This document shows positions 1-11,604 of a stretch of DNA of 64,000 nucleotides, in pieces (the first letter of the stretch is position 1; every line of letters begins with the position of its first letter). Source of the DNA: Rhodothermales bacterium (GTDB taxonomy: Bacteria > Bacteroidota > Rhodothermia > Rhodothermales > UBA10348); contig JANQQV010000007.1 in NCBI GenBank assembly GCA_028284865.1, positions 1 through 64,000 of the forward strand, given 5' to 3'. The notes under the pieces are model-generated. The model was not told the DNA's origin, ran no database searches, and saw only the letters and a list, made by a program, of their open reading frames with translations. A program made the translations under genes and the position numbers.

Positions 1-879
1 CTGCTTGATACGTATCTCTTGAAGTTTGATCGTCCAGCCACGCGGCGTGCCTATCGATCTGATCTCGTGGATTTCTTTGGCTCTGAGGAGATCTCACTCG
101 ATATGGCTCTGGATGTCTCGTTCGTCCAGGTCAATCAGTACATCGCTTCGCTCGAAGCGGCTGGTTCGAAGGCTTCCACCATCAGACGACGAGTTGCTGC
201 CATTCGGGGGTTCTTCGATTGGTTGGAAGCCCTGGGTGCAATTGAAAAGAATCCCGCCCACCGTCAGCTCATCCGCAAGGTCAAATCAATCCGCAACAAG
301 GATCGGGTTCTCGTAGTGCTCACATCTGAGCAGGCCAATCAACTGCTCCATGCTGCTCGTGACATCAGCATACGCAACCACGCCATGATGGCGACCATGT
401 TGTATTGCGTCCTGAGGCGAAGCGAAGTGGCCGCCATGGATGTGGACCACATCCGATTGATCGGCAAATACTGGATTCTGGACTTGCCGACCACCAAGGG
501 CGGTGCCGATCAGTACGTCAAGATTCCTGAGCATGTCGTTGAACTCATCGAAGAGCACAAAGAACATTATGGAATTGCCTCTGGCCCGCTCTGGCGATCC
601 CATTCTCGAAGGAATCCGGGTGGTCGATTGACGCCGACGAGTATCTACCGCATCGTACGGGAAACAGCTCTCAAGGCCGGTCTTCCGGATATCGGCGCCC
701 ATACCCTCAGGCACACCGGATGCACCCTGGCCATCGACAATGGCGCAAGTCTGCAGCAAGTCCAGACACATGCGCGGCACAAACAAATCGAGACGACGAT
801 GGTCTATGTCCATCAACGGGATCGTCTTCGCGACAGCGCGGCCGACTTCATCCGCGTCGATGATGGTGACGATTCGTGA
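1..879 (+). CDS. Tyrosine recombinase (Xer/integrase family), 5' end outside window
   Basis: Site-specific DNA recombinase of the tyrosine (Xer/phage integrase) class. The frame is already open at base 1 (reading LLDTYLL before the first possible TTG at 19), so the true start lies upstream. Counting from that TTG, an N-terminal SAM-like core-binding domain spans about residues 1-90 and the catalytic domain about 95-280. The expected active-site set is present: R133, K160, H228-x-x-R231, H254 and nucleophile Y263, with the usual 23- and 9-residue spacings. Its stop overlaps the start of miaA by 4 bases (GTGA), so the two are probably co-translated. This arrangement suggests a chromosomal Xer-like enzyme rather than a phage integrase, but XerC versus XerD versus another resident recombinase cannot be decided here. 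Confidence 0.85.
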   Translation: MLDTYLLKFDRPATRRAYRSDLVDFFGSEEISLDMALDVSFVQVNQYIASLEAAGSKASTIRRRVAAIRGFFDWLEALGAIEKNPAHRQLIRKVKSIRNKDRVLVVLTSEQANQLLHAARDISIRNHAMMATMLYCVLRRSEVAAMDVDHIRLIGKYWILDLPTTKGGADQYVKIPEHVVELIEEHKEHYGIASGPLWRSHSRRNPGGRLTPTSIYRIVRETALKAGLPDIGAHTLRHTGCTLAIDNGASLQQVQTHARHKQIETTMVYVHQRDRLRDSAADFIRVDDGDDS

Positions 880-1802
880 AGCCCATCATTCCAGTAATTG
901 CTGGCCCCACGGCCGTTGGTAAAACAGCCGTTTCCGTCGAACTGGCTGGAAGAATGGACGCGGAGATCGTATCGGCGGATAGCCGTCAGATCTACGCGCC
1001 GTTCCGGATCGGAACGGCGCGCGCCACGCCAGAGGACATGCAGGGCGTCAGACATCACCTGGTTGGTGAATGGCCGCTGGACTCGCCATACTCAGCCGGT
1101 CGCTTTTCCGGTCAAGCCAAGGAGATCATTCCGTCCATACAGACGCGAAACAAGCAAGTCATCGTTGTCGGTGGATCCACGCTGTACGTCCATGCCCTGA
1201 TCCATGGCCTGTCTGAAATTCCTCCAGTAGATCCACAAATCCGGGAGAACCTGAACCAGGAGCTGATCACAAGGGGCGCTCAGGATCTTCACGCCGAACT
1301 TGTCGAAGCCGACCCGGCATTTGCGACAACCCTGGATCCGACCAAGTCACAGCGTATCGTTCGCGGATTGGAAGTATATCGCGGTACGGGCACGCCTCTC
1401 TCCCATTTCCATACTCCTCCTCCCCTTCCCGATCAGCGCTACCAACTCGTTGTGCTGCATGTGGATCGGGAATTGCTGTATGCGCGCATCGATCAACGCG
1501 TGGAGGAGATGCTGGCAGAGGGTCTCCTGGACGAAGTCAAGCAGGCCTTGGCAGATTTTCCTGACCGCTCGCTGAATGCGTGGCGAACCATCGGGTATCA
1601 GGAATTGATTCCATTCTTCGAAGGTGTATACGACTTGGAAGAGGCTGTGCGCCTGATCAAGAGAAACTCCAGGCGATACGCCAAGCGACAACTGACGTGG
1701 TACCAGCGCTACAAGGACGCACTATGGCTGGACATGCAAAAGGAGTCGTCTGTGTCAGCAGCCGAACGCATCCAGGATGAGGTTGCAAGACAGAACCACT
1801 GA
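876..1802 (+). CDS. miaA: tRNA dimethylallyltransferase
   Basis: Transfers a dimethylallyl group from DMAPP to N6 of A37 in tRNAs that read UNN codons. The 308-residue product has the P-loop GPTAVGKT at residues 10-17, followed by the family's SADSRQIY segment, which contacts substrate, and a central YRGTGTPLS region. Length is typical. The start is GTG at 876, overlapping the TGA of the recombinase as GTGA, which implies translational coupling. The stop falls inside a hairpin shared with the convergent gene on the other strand. Confidence 0.95.
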   Translation: MKPIIPVIAGPTAVGKTAVSVELAGRMDAEIVSADSRQIYAPFRIGTARATPEDMQGVRHHLVGEWPLDSPYSAGRFSGQAKEIIPSIQTRNKQVIVVGGSTLYVHALIHGLSEIPPVDPQIRENLNQELITRGAQDLHAELVEADPAFATTLDPTKSQRIVRGLEVYRGTGTPLSHFHTPPPLPDQRYQLVVLHVDRELLYARIDQRVEEMLAEGLLDEVKQALADFPDRSLNAWRTIGYQELIPFFEGVYDLEEAVRLIKRNSRRYAKRQLTWYQRYKDALWLDMQKESSVSAAERIQDEVARQNH

Positions 1803-1821
1803 GGGTGTAGACGCCCTCAGA
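1799..1821. terminator. Hairpin at convergent gene ends (miaA / anti-sigma factor)
   Basis: A CTGAGGG...CCCTCAG inverted repeat, extended inwards by GT/AC pairing, spans the stop codons of both convergent genes. It could end transcription from both sides. There is no clear U-run on either side, so intrinsic termination is uncertain. Confidence 0.4.
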
Positions 1822-2230
1822 TGTTCATGATGATTCCAATGCGACGCCCCTCGTTCTCATAGATGACCTCGTCGGCCATGCGCTCGATGAGAAATATTCC
1901 CCTTCCTCCGTCTTCCAGCAGGTTCTCTGAAGCCAGTGGATCAGCTATGGCCTCGCGGTCAAATCCTGCCCCTTCATCTTCCACCCAACACTCGCTTCTG
2001 CCGGACTTCTTCTTGAACTCGATCACCACCTTCTTTGACGGATCGTTGTCGTTTCCGTGCTCGATGGCATTGGTCACCACTTCGCTCGCCAGCAACACAC
2101 CGGTAAAAATGCGGTCATCCTCATCGAAGCAACTCTTGTAAAACGCCTCGGCGACATCAACAACCTGTTCGAGTTCCTCGAATCGGCTGGCGATCTCCAT
2201 CCGCTGGGTCGAGCTGCCAGGATCGGACAT
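1817..2230 (-). CDS. Anti-sigma regulatory factor, RsbW/SpoIIAB-like ATP-binding protein
   Basis: Small GHKL-fold (HATPase_c_2) protein of about 137 residues. The N-box reads EVVTNAIEHG, the G1 box DEGAGFD and the G2 box GGRGIFLI, all in order. Such proteins act as serine kinases or anti-sigma factors in partner-switching pathways with an STAS antagonist and a PP2C phosphatase. No sigma factor, STAS protein or phosphatase is next to it, so its partner is unknown. The ATG at 2230 was chosen over an upstream TTG at 2278 because family similarity begins just after it. It lies downstream of the glycosyltransferase on the same strand. Confidence 0.8.
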   Translation of the reverse strand: MSDPGSSTQRMEIASRFEELEQVVDVAEAFYKSCFDEDDRIFTGVLLASEVVTNAIEHGNDNDPSKKVVIEFKKKSGRSECWVEDEGAGFDREAIADPLASENLLEDGGRGIFLIERMADEVIYENEGRRIGIIMNI

Positions 2231-2307
2231 GGTGATTATCGGCGATTGTGACGTTGGATGGGGGCGAAGGGGCCTCAAGGTAACGCACAGCTACGCAAGA
2301 TTCCGGT

Positions 2308-3606
2308 TCATTCCGGGCTTCTGTCAGCAATCCCGGTAAGAAGACCAGAGAGCATATGAGCCTGCTTCTTCCGATCGAATTGGGAGACCCATTCTTCGTT
2401 TCCACGGGGCAGCTGACCTGCTTCCGCGCGTTTCAGGATGGACGCCAGTGAACTGGCAATTTCGCCGACATCATCGGGGTCGACAATCCATGAGGCGCCG
2501 TAGCCCTTGAGGGCTGATCGAACCTCCCCTTCCGGGGCAAGTGCCAGTATCGGACGCCTTGAGCCCATGTATTCGAACAGCTTTCCTGTTGCGATCATGT
2601 GTCCGCCTTTCTGGCGGCCAACAATCACCCAGAGGACGTGTGCCTCCTGTAGTTCTGCAACGGCTTCAGCATGAGAGCGATACCCGAGAAAGGTCACCAT
2701 CTTCTCCAGCCCAAGCTCGCTGACCAGCGCCTTCTTCTCATCGGGAAACAGTCCAACGAACCGCAGCTCCAATCTGTCAGAGAGCGCCTGATCGCGTTCT
2801 GCGAGAACCGCTAGAGCCCTCAACATCGAATCCGGCTGCTGCGCATCGTAGAACATGCCAGAATAGACGAGGCGAATGCGACCGGATTCTGGGACTCGTT
2901 CTCCAAAGTCAGCCGGGTCGTAGCCTTGTGGCAGCACACGGATGTCAGCCTCCGGCGCCCGCTGCTGAATCAGTTGCTTGATCGACTCATTGACTACCGT
3001 TATCAGATCAGCCTGCGTGAGCACCTTTTTCTCGGCACGAGCATGCCAGGCTCGATGCCAAGGACTGGGGTAGCGATGTCTAGGATTGTCCAGCCAATCG
3101 TCCCTGTAGTCTACCACATGCGGCACATCCAGAAACTTGGCAAGCTCTCCCCCAACCATTAATCCCGTGTACGGAGGCGCGCTGGAAAGAACGACATCGA
3201 CAGGTCCGGAAGCACGAATCTGCTCGAACACCGAGCGTGCATGTCGAGCCCACCCTCTCTTGTTGTCGGGAAGGAAAAACATCCCTGTCAACCAGGTGAA
3301 CAACCGGCGTTTTCGCTCTGAAGGCGTTCCGACAGCTCGCTTGCCACCACCTCGGGTTGGATCCAGCGAACGCGTTCTGATGATGCGTATACCAGGGCGC
3401 TCGATTTCCTCCAACAGCGAATCATCGAAGGCCAGATATCGACCTGGCTCGACCGTCAAGACGGTGACGTTCCATCCGTTGTCGGGCAGGTACTTGACCC
3501 ATTTGGCGACGCGCTGCACGCCCGATCCTCCCATCGGTGGGAAGTAGTAGGCAACCAGAACCACGTGGCGGTTCTTGCCAGGACCTTCCTGCGAACTGAT
3601 CGTCAT
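2308..3606 (-). CDS. Glycosyltransferase family 4-like protein
   Basis: 432-residue GT-B fold glycosyltransferase. The N-terminal domain opens with VVLVAYYFPPMGGSGVQR, the glycine-rich loop typical of GT4-type enzymes that build surface polysaccharide. The C-terminal domain contains the acceptor/donor-site stretch around GKLFEYMGSRRPILAL, with the donor-binding EYM segment, followed by the usual end helices. Donor and acceptor sugars cannot be read from sequence. It is cytoplasmic or peripheral, with no membrane span. It lies 13 bases after the deiodinase-like flavoprotein on the same strand, with no obvious functional link. Confidence 0.8.
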   Translation of the reverse strand: MTISSQEGPGKNRHVVLVAYYFPPMGGSGVQRVAKWVKYLPDNGWNVTVLTVEPGRYLAFDDSLLEEIERPGIRIIRTRSLDPTRGGGKRAVGTPSERKRRLFTWLTGMFFLPDNKRGWARHARSVFEQIRASGPVDVVLSSAPPYTGLMVGGELAKFLDVPHVVDYRDDWLDNPRHRYPSPWHRAWHARAEKKVLTQADLITVVNESIKQLIQQRAPEADIRVLPQGYDPADFGERVPESGRIRLVYSGMFYDAQQPDSMLRALAVLAERDQALSDRLELRFVGLFPDEKKALVSELGLEKMVTFLGYRSHAEAVAELQEAHVLWVIVGRQKGGHMIATGKLFEYMGSRRPILALAPEGEVRSALKGYGASWIVDPDDVGEIASSLASILKRAEAGQLPRGNEEWVSQFDRKKQAHMLSGLLTGIADRSPE

Positions 3607-3619
3607 GTTCGAGGCTCGC

Positions 3620-4291
3620 TTATCTGAAGGAGGCGATTTCTTTCAGCTCTTTGCGTTGGATATCCGGCACCTTTGCGTCATCTGCAGCATGACCAACAAC
3701 CAGAAGGATCACCGCACGCTCATGACTCGGTCGTTCGAGCACCTTATTCAGGAATCCCATTGGGCTAGGCGTGTGAGTCAATGTACTCAGGCCGGCCTGA
3801 TGCAAGGCTGCAATCAGCATCCCCGTGGCGATACCCACGGACTCCTGCACGTAGTAGTTCTTCGAGCGTCCGCCTTCAGGCAAAGGATCATAATTCCGCG
3901 CGAAAATCGCGATGAGCCAGGGCGCGGTTTCCAGAAAGGGCTTGTTCTCGTCCGTTCCGAAGGGCCGCAACGCGTCAATCCATTCGTCACTCGCCCTTCC
4001 ACCATAAAACGCCCTCTCTTCTTCTTCTGCGGCCTCTCTGATAGCCTTCTTTATTTCGGGATCAGAGATCGCAGCAAAATGCCACGGTTGCTTGTGAGCC
4101 CCGGATGGTGCGGTCCCGGCGGTCATGATACAGGATTCGATCACGGATCGCGGTACAGGGGTTGACGCATACTCCCTCACGGTCCGACGACCATCCATCA
4201 ACTCGTGGAATGACACGGCCCTATCTGACATTTCCTGATCTGAAACGTCCAATGGATGCGAGAATGGTTTGAAAGGGACAGAATCACTCAT
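3620..4291 (-). CDS. Nitroreductase-fold flavoprotein, iodotyrosine deiodinase-like
   Basis: 223-residue FMN protein of the nitroreductase superfamily. It has an RRTVRE phosphate-binding start at residues 35-40 and the TAGTAPSGAHKQPWHF block at 57-72, a hallmark of the iodotyrosine deiodinase (IYD) branch. The three residues that grip the zwitterion of halotyrosine in IYD are all present at the right spacing: E92, Y96 and K117 (human E157, Y161, K182). Bacterial IYDs with this triad are known to dehalogenate iodo- and bromotyrosine reductively. By inference this enzyme recycles halotyrosines, possibly from marine material. A generic nitroreductase or BluB-like role is less likely given the triad. 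No N-terminal membrane anchor is present, unlike the animal enzyme. Confidence 0.82.
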   Translation of the reverse strand: MSDSVPFKPFSHPLDVSDQEMSDRAVSFHELMDGRRTVREYASTPVPRSVIESCIMTAGTAPSGAHKQPWHFAAISDPEIKKAIREAAEEEERAFYGGRASDEWIDALRPFGTDENKPFLETAPWLIAIFARNYDPLPEGGRSKNYYVQESVGIATGMLIAALHQAGLSTLTHTPSPMGFLNKVLERPSHERAVILLVVGHAADDAKVPDIQRKELKEIASFR

Positions 4292-4375
4292 GTCAGTGTG
4301 GTCTGAAGTCTTGTCTCATGCAGCGAGAATACTAGTCGCTTGACAGCTCACCTGGCATAGCTGGGACCAGTTTGA

Positions 4376-5455
4376 TCACAGGCGGACCAGATCCGTACCC
4401 AGGCGATTGAGTGTGGAACAGCCGCCGGACTGCAATTGAACCATGTTTTCGATGCGTACTCCAAAGTGGCCCGGCAAGTAAACTCCCGGCTCGATTGTGA
4501 TTATACAGCCTTCCGGCAATGGAAGTACGTTCCTTCTAGAAACAGAAGGCGACTCGTGGATCTCCAACCCTACCCCATGTCCCAGGCTGTGAGAAAAGGC
4601 AGATCCATACCCGTGCTCTGTCAATACCTGACGCGCAACGCCATCCAACTGTTCGCCAGTCATACCGGCTGCCGCCCGTTCAGTCGCCTTCAATAACGCG
4701 CTCCGTACAGCTTCATAGGCCTCCAGGAAGTCCTTGTCAGAACGTCCGAATACGACGGTTCGCGTCATGTCGGAGTGGTAGCCGTCCACCACACCACCGA
4801 AGTCCATCAGAATGATGTCTCCCCTTCGAAGGCTCCGAGATCCAGGTCGCGCATGAGGAAGGGCCGCATTCTCGCTGAATGCCACGATCGTGTCGAATGC
4901 AGCACCTGAAGCTCCTTTCTGACGGTGGCGATAATCAATCTCTGCGGCGATATCCAGCTCAGTCAGACCCTCTTCGAACACATCAAGGATTTCCTCAAAC
5001 ACCTCCTCCGTCATTGCCAGTGCCTTCTTGATGGCACTGAGCTCGGACTCATCCTTCACAGAACGCAGATGAGCAAGGGGATCTGGACCATCCTCAACGA
5101 CTACGCGCTTCAGCTTTGTCTGTAGTCCAGATACTTCGGCCCACGATACATGCTGACCCTGGAGGCACATCTGCTCCAGGCCCCATTCGGTAGCAATCTG
5201 GACAATGCCATCCGTGAGCGAAGCCGATACGATGTGTACAGGCAGGTCGCCGCATTCCAGCCTGGCTTGCTCAGTGTACCGGCCATCCGTGATCAGCAGC
5301 GCCCGATCAGGCGATACCATTAAACAGGCATTTGACCCGGTGAATCCGCTTACCCATCGGATATCGGGCAGGTGCGTCACCAGGAAGCCTTGTCCCTGAT
5401 TAAGGGCCAACGACTGTCTGAGGTGATGAAGCCGATTAGAGCCCTCGATAGCCAT
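4376..5455 (-). CDS. Xaa-Pro peptidase (M24 family)
   Basis: 359-residue aminopeptidase P/prolidase-type metallopeptidase with a creatinase-like N-terminal domain (about 1-125) and a pita-bread catalytic domain. The dinuclear metal ligands are visible: D in MDFGGVVDGY, D in HSDMTRTV, H in SLGHGVGLE, E in ITIEPGVY and E in RIENMV. It removes N-terminal residues ahead of proline or cleaves Xaa-Pro dipeptides. It starts only 6 bases after the guaB stop and is probably co-transcribed with it. There is no signal peptide, so it is cytoplasmic. Confidence 0.9.
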   Translation of the reverse strand: MAIEGSNRLHHLRQSLALNQGQGFLVTHLPDIRWVSGFTGSNACLMVSPDRALLITDGRYTEQARLECGDLPVHIVSASLTDGIVQIATEWGLEQMCLQGQHVSWAEVSGLQTKLKRVVVEDGPDPLAHLRSVKDESELSAIKKALAMTEEVFEEILDVFEEGLTELDIAAEIDYRHRQKGASGAAFDTIVAFSENAALPHARPGSRSLRRGDIILMDFGGVVDGYHSDMTRTVVFGRSDKDFLEAYEAVRSALLKATERAAAGMTGEQLDGVARQVLTEHGYGSAFSHSLGHGVGLEIHESPSVSRRNVLPLPEGCIITIEPGVYLPGHFGVRIENMVQLQSGGCSTLNRLGTDLVRL

Positions 5456-5461
5456 CTTTAT

Positions 5462-7792
<2,331 letters not shown>

Positions 7793-7815
<23 letters not shown>

Positions 7816-8554
7816 CTCCAGACAGTTCGTTTCCTGATTCCCGCCCAACGGATTCGGCGGCATCTGGTTCGCTCTCAGCCAAATCTCCTTCCTCCCCGGG
7901 GGGCAACTCGTCTACTGGCTGCAGCGGTAGCTGGACGGCCGTGGTCATCAGCAGCTTGGCTTTCTCTTTCTGGAAGGCCGGATCATCCAGAATGGACTCC
8001 AGCTCACGAAGGTTGGGTAGCTCTTCCAGGGAGTGAAGACCAAACAATTCCAGGAATTTGTCGGTTGTTCCGTACAACAGCGGCCTTCCAACACGTTCCG
8101 AACGCCCAACGACGTCGATCAACCCGAACTCCAGCAGCTTCCGGATGGCATAGTCGCAGTCCACACCGCGAACAAATTCGAGTTCTGAGCGCGATACCGG
8201 CTGACGGTAAGCCAGAATGGCCAGCGACTCCATCAGCGTTCTCGACAAACGACGCTGGCGGTCGGTGACAAAGAGGGCTTTCAGAAAGGGCGCAAGGGCT
8301 TTTCGCGTCGCAAACCGGAATCCTCCTCCCCACCGCTCGATCCCGTAGGGACGTTCCGTCTCCGAAAGGCGTTCATTGATTCTGGCGACGGCATCGTCCA
8401 CATCGGCCTGTTTGGGCTCTTCCAGACCCGTTGCTTCGGCCCAAGAGCGTGCGATAGTCTTCGCATCAATCGGCTCCTCAGCTGCAAAGATCAGCGCTTC
8501 GACGGCAGCGTCGAAGTCCGGAGTGTGCTCGGGAAAAGTGTGTTCAGCTTCCAT
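7793..8554 (-). CDS. scpB: Segregation and condensation protein B
   Basis: Winged-helix kleisin-associated subunit of the SMC-ScpAB condensin-like complex that organises and segregates the chromosome. The 253-residue protein has the two winged-helix domains (about residues 1-180, with AILAYRQPVSRSELEFVRGVD) and an acidic C-terminal tail rich in Glu, Asp and Ser. Its ATG at 8554 shares its A with the TGA of scpA (TGATG), so translation is coupled. The preceding TTG at 8557 is an unlikely start. Confidence 0.93.
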
Positions 8555-9318
8555 CAAGTGGCCGATTCTTCGTTTGAGGGCGATGCTTCGCCTTCAATCT
8601 GTGCGGGTGCCTGCTTCAGGATGATCTCGAAATCACTGGCATCGCCAGCGAGAAAGATATCGATTTCGCCCAAACGAGCCATCTCCAGAACTGCCAGAAA
8701 CGTGGCAATAACGAATGGTTTGCTGCGTCCTTGAGCCATCTCGACGAACGAATGCCGTTCTCCACTACCGATGGCAGCGCGCAGATATACCTGCTGCTCC
8801 TCAACGGTGAAGGACTCAGCCTCGACAGCGTGGATGGGTTCGTCAGGTGCTTCGGTCAGAACCCGTCGCAACGCCGAAATCAAATCGAAAACGGTTGCTT
8901 CGACCAGCTCCTCGTCGGGCTCGACAAGCGTGTCTTCTACTGCGGATGCTGCCCCTCGTGTAAACTGCTTGGCCCGTTCTTCCCACTGACTTTCCAGCTT
9001 CTCAGAGGCCTCCTTGAACCTGACATACTCCAGCAGGCGCTCGACAAGTTCGGCTCGGGGGTCGATTGGCTCTCCCTCCTCATCAACCTCTGTAGAAGGC
9101 AGCAATAGACGCGCCTTGATGTTGATGAGCACCGCGGCCATGTAGAGGAAATCGCCAACGCCATCCAGATCGACCTCCTCCATGTACGAGACGTACTCGA
9201 GGAATTCGTCAGCGATTCGAGCAATCGGGATGTCATGGATGTCCAGCTCGTCTCTTCTGATGAAGAAGAGCAACAGGTCCAGCGGACCTTCAAATTGCTG
9301 AAGCCGGATCTTGTACAT
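8554..9318 (-). CDS. scpA: Segregation and condensation protein A
   Basis: Kleisin subunit of the SMC-ScpAB complex. The N-terminus YKIRLQQFEGPLDLLLFFI is the signature that binds SMC. The middle is helical and charged, and the C-terminal winged helix (VIATFLAVLEMARLGEIDI) contacts the other SMC head. At 254 residues the length is typical. The ATG at 9318 was chosen because the upstream 11 residues would run back into the epimerase stop and are not family-like. It is one base-coupled to scpB. The epimerase gene stops 2 bases upstream of this start. Confidence 0.93.
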   Translation of the reverse strand: MYKIRLQQFEGPLDLLLFFIRRDELDIHDIPIARIADEFLEYVSYMEEVDLDGVGDFLYMAAVLINIKARLLLPSTEVDEEGEPIDPRAELVERLLEYVRFKEASEKLESQWEERAKQFTRGAASAVEDTLVEPDEELVEATVFDLISALRRVLTEAPDEPIHAVEAESFTVEEQQVYLRAAIGSGERHSFVEMAQGRSKPFVIATFLAVLEMARLGEIDIFLAGDASDFEIILKQAPAQIEGEASPSNEESAT

Positions 9319-9320
9319 CC

Positions 9321-10250
9321 TTAACCGTTGCCGCGCCGGTCCCTGAACCAACGCGCCGTTTCTACGAGGCCTTCGCGAGCCTCAATCGTTGGCGACCATC
9401 CCAAGCCTTCTTGGGTGTGTGCATAAGATAGCACAGACCGACGCTGTTCCCCGGGCTTTCCAGGGCCATACTCGGTAGGCATTTCAGGGGCCAATTCGTC
9501 CCGAAGAGCCTCAAACAAGGTCACGACATCCGTTTCGACGCCCGTACCCACGTTGAATACCCCACAGCCATCGTAGTCGAGCGCAGCCATGTTGGCAGCT
9601 ACGACATCCTTGACGTGCACGTAGTCACGGGTTTGCTTGCCGTCGCCATTTACCACAGGCTGCTTTCCATCGAGCATGCGCTCACAGAAGATGGCGACCA
9701 CTCCAGCTTCACCATGTGGGTTCTGACGAGGTCCGTACACATTGCCGTAGCGAAGAGCGATGTATTCGACTCCATGTGTGTCCTCGTAGAAAAACAGATA
9801 CTTCTCCGAGCATAGCTTCGTGATCCCATATGGAGAAAGGGGCTGCAATGGGTGCTCTTCAGTCTGGGGAGCGACGACTGGCTCGCCATAGATGGCACCC
9901 CCGGTGGACGAGAAGATGACCTTCTTCAATCCGTTCTGCCGACCTGCTTCCATGAGGTTGAGCAGACCACCGACATTGATGTCTGCATCGAATCGAGGAT
10001 CGGCAACGGATCGACGGACATCCATCTGGGCCGCCAAATGGAACATGACTTCAAACCGATGCTCAGCCCAAAGTGCCGCTACGCCTTCGCTGCGGATATC
10101 CACTTCGTGAAGATGCGCGCCCTCGGGCACCTGCTCCCGGAATCCACCACTCAAGTCGTCCAGCACATGAACATCATGTCCAGCTGCCAGAAGCGCATCA
10201 CACACGTGGGAACCGATGAATCCGGCTCCGCCGGTAACGAGGATTTTCAT
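9321..10250 (-). CDS. NAD-dependent sugar-nucleotide epimerase/dehydratase
   Basis: 309-residue extended short-chain dehydrogenase. The dinucleotide motif GGAGFIGSH is at the N-terminus, and the catalytic elements SSTGG and SPYGITK (YxxxK) are in place. Overall similarity is closest to UDP-glucose 4-epimerase type proteins (GalE-like), with the substrate pocket segment [14 protein letters not shown]. It likely supplies a sugar nucleotide for surface glycans. The exact substrate cannot be determined, so no gene symbol is given. It sits between an M16 peptidase gene and scpA on the same strand. Confidence 0.87.
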   Translation of the reverse strand: MKILVTGGAGFIGSHVCDALLAAGHDVHVLDDLSGGFREQVPEGAHLHEVDIRSEGVAALWAEHRFEVMFHLAAQMDVRRSVADPRFDADINVGGLLNLMEAGRQNGLKKVIFSSTGGAIYGEPVVAPQTEEHPLQPLSPYGITKLCSEKYLFFYEDTHGVEYIALRYGNVYGPRQNPHGEAGVVAIFCERMLDGKQPVVNGDGKQTRDYVHVKDVVAANMAALDYDGCGVFNVGTGVETDVVTLFEALRDELAPEMPTEYGPGKPGEQRRSVLSYAHTQEGLGWSPTIEAREGLVETARWFRDRRGNG

Positions 10251-10268
10251 TTCGACCGAAAAGGGTTG

Positions 10269-11504
10269 CTAGTTGGGCAAAAGGCGCACATCGGTGAACT
10301 GTGCATCGTCCAGGATGCGAGAAGCCACCCGTTGGATGTCCTCGGCCTCGATGCGCTCCACCATGTCCAGAATCTCATCGAGGGAATAATAGCGACCGTA
10401 ATACAATTCCTGACGGCCAATGCGCATCATCCTGGAAGACATGTTCTCCAGGCCCAACATGATGGCACCCTTCGACTGACTCTTCGCGCGCTGAAGTTCC
10501 GTCCGCGTTATCGGCCGCTCCCTCAAGCGATCAAACTCCCTGCGGATCAGCTTGAATGCACGATCCACTTTCGTCTTGTCCGTACCCATGTAAACACCGA
10601 TATCGCCAGTATCGGAGTGTAGATTGACGAAGGAGTAGATGTTGTAGCAGTAGCCGTACTTCTCGCGGATGTTCTGGTTAAGACGGGAAGACATACCCCC
10701 TCCCAGGACAGTGTTCAGAACCGAAAGCGCGACGCGATCATCGTCGTGAACGCTCATTCCCCGTCCGCCAAGCACGAGGTGCGCCTGCTGGATGGGACGG
10801 GTTGCGTGGACGGAGTCTGGACGTTGGACTGTCGGAATCACGCGTTCACCCGCTGATTCACGGGCGGGAGTCGTCTCTTCGAGGAGCTTCCCGACCAGCT
10901 TTACAACCCGATCGTGATTGACATTCCCAGCCACTGAGATCACGATTCGATCGGACGTGTAGTGGCGATTGAGGAATGAGACCAAATCATCCCTGCTGAA
11001 AGAGCGCACGCTTTCTTCCGTACCGATGACCGGACGCCCCATCGCGTGAGACGGATACAGCGCTCTGTCGAACAGGTCGAAGACATACTCATCCGGCGTG
11101 TCCTCGTACATCTTCATCTCCTCAACCACGACATCTTTCTCGCGCTCGAGCTCCTTTTCCGGAAAAACCGGATTCAGGATCAGGTCGAGCACCGTGTCCA
11201 GCGCTCTAGGAAGATGCTCATCCAGACAACGCGCATAGAAGCAGGTGTATTCCTTGGAGGTGAAGGCATTGAGGTAGCCACCCACATTCTCCATGCGCTG
11301 AGCGATGTGATGCATGCGGCGTTTGGTCGTGCCCTTGAACACCATGTGCTCGATGAAGTGGCACATACCACCCTCAGCGTCGGTCTCGTCGCGGCTACCA
11401 GCGGCCACCCATGCCCCTACCGATACGCTTCGTACCGACGGAATCTCCTCGGTAACAACGCGTACCCCTCCGGGCAATTCGGTTTTCTGAAAACGGAACG
11501 ACAT
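10269..11504 (-). CDS. M16 family zinc peptidase (processing-peptidase-like)
   Basis: 411-residue single-unit M16B peptidase. The inverted zinc motif HFIEH is at about residues 48-52, and the distal glutamate follows in the [16 protein letters not shown] region. The second, non-catalytic half ends in the usual R/Y helix with [15 protein letters not shown]. Family members are cytoplasmic or periplasmic; no signal peptide is seen. Their physiological substrates are mostly unknown, although YmxG/PqqL-type proteins are often located beside pnp in bacteria, as here. That neighbourhood (pnp, then M16) supports a YmxG-like assignment. Confidence 0.9.
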   Translation of the reverse strand: MSFRFQKTELPGGVRVVTEEIPSVRSVSVGAWVAAGSRDETDAEGGMCHFIEHMVFKGTTKRRMHHIAQRMENVGGYLNAFTSKEYTCFYARCLDEHLPRALDTVLDLILNPVFPEKELEREKDVVVEEMKMYEDTPDEYVFDLFDRALYPSHAMGRPVIGTEESVRSFSRDDLVSFLNRHYTSDRIVISVAGNVNHDRVVKLVGKLLEETTPARESAGERVIPTVQRPDSVHATRPIQQAHLVLGGRGMSVHDDDRVALSVLNTVLGGGMSSRLNQNIREKYGYCYNIYSFVNLHSDTGDIGVYMGTDKTKVDRAFKLIRREFDRLRERPITRTELQRAKSQSKGAIMLGLENMSSRMMRIGRQELYYGRYYSLDEILDMVERIEAEDIQRVASRILDDAQFTDVRLLPN

Positions 11505-11549
11505 GTCAGATCGTCTCTCCTGTCAGCGATGATTGGAAGATGGCTGGGG

Positions 11550-11586
11550 TAAAAAAATAGCGACGGCCTTTCGGCCGCCGCTATTC
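11550..11586 (-). terminator. Rho-independent terminator after pnp
   Basis: On the minus strand a GC-rich stem (AATAGCGGCGGCC / GGCCGTCGCTATT, loop GAAA, one mismatch) is followed directly by a run of seven T. It lies just after the pnp stop and before the M16 peptidase gene, so it separates the two transcripts. This is a textbook intrinsic terminator with a stable GNRA loop. Confidence 0.93.
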
Positions 11587-11604
11587 ATTCTGAGCGAGTC
11601 AGGA

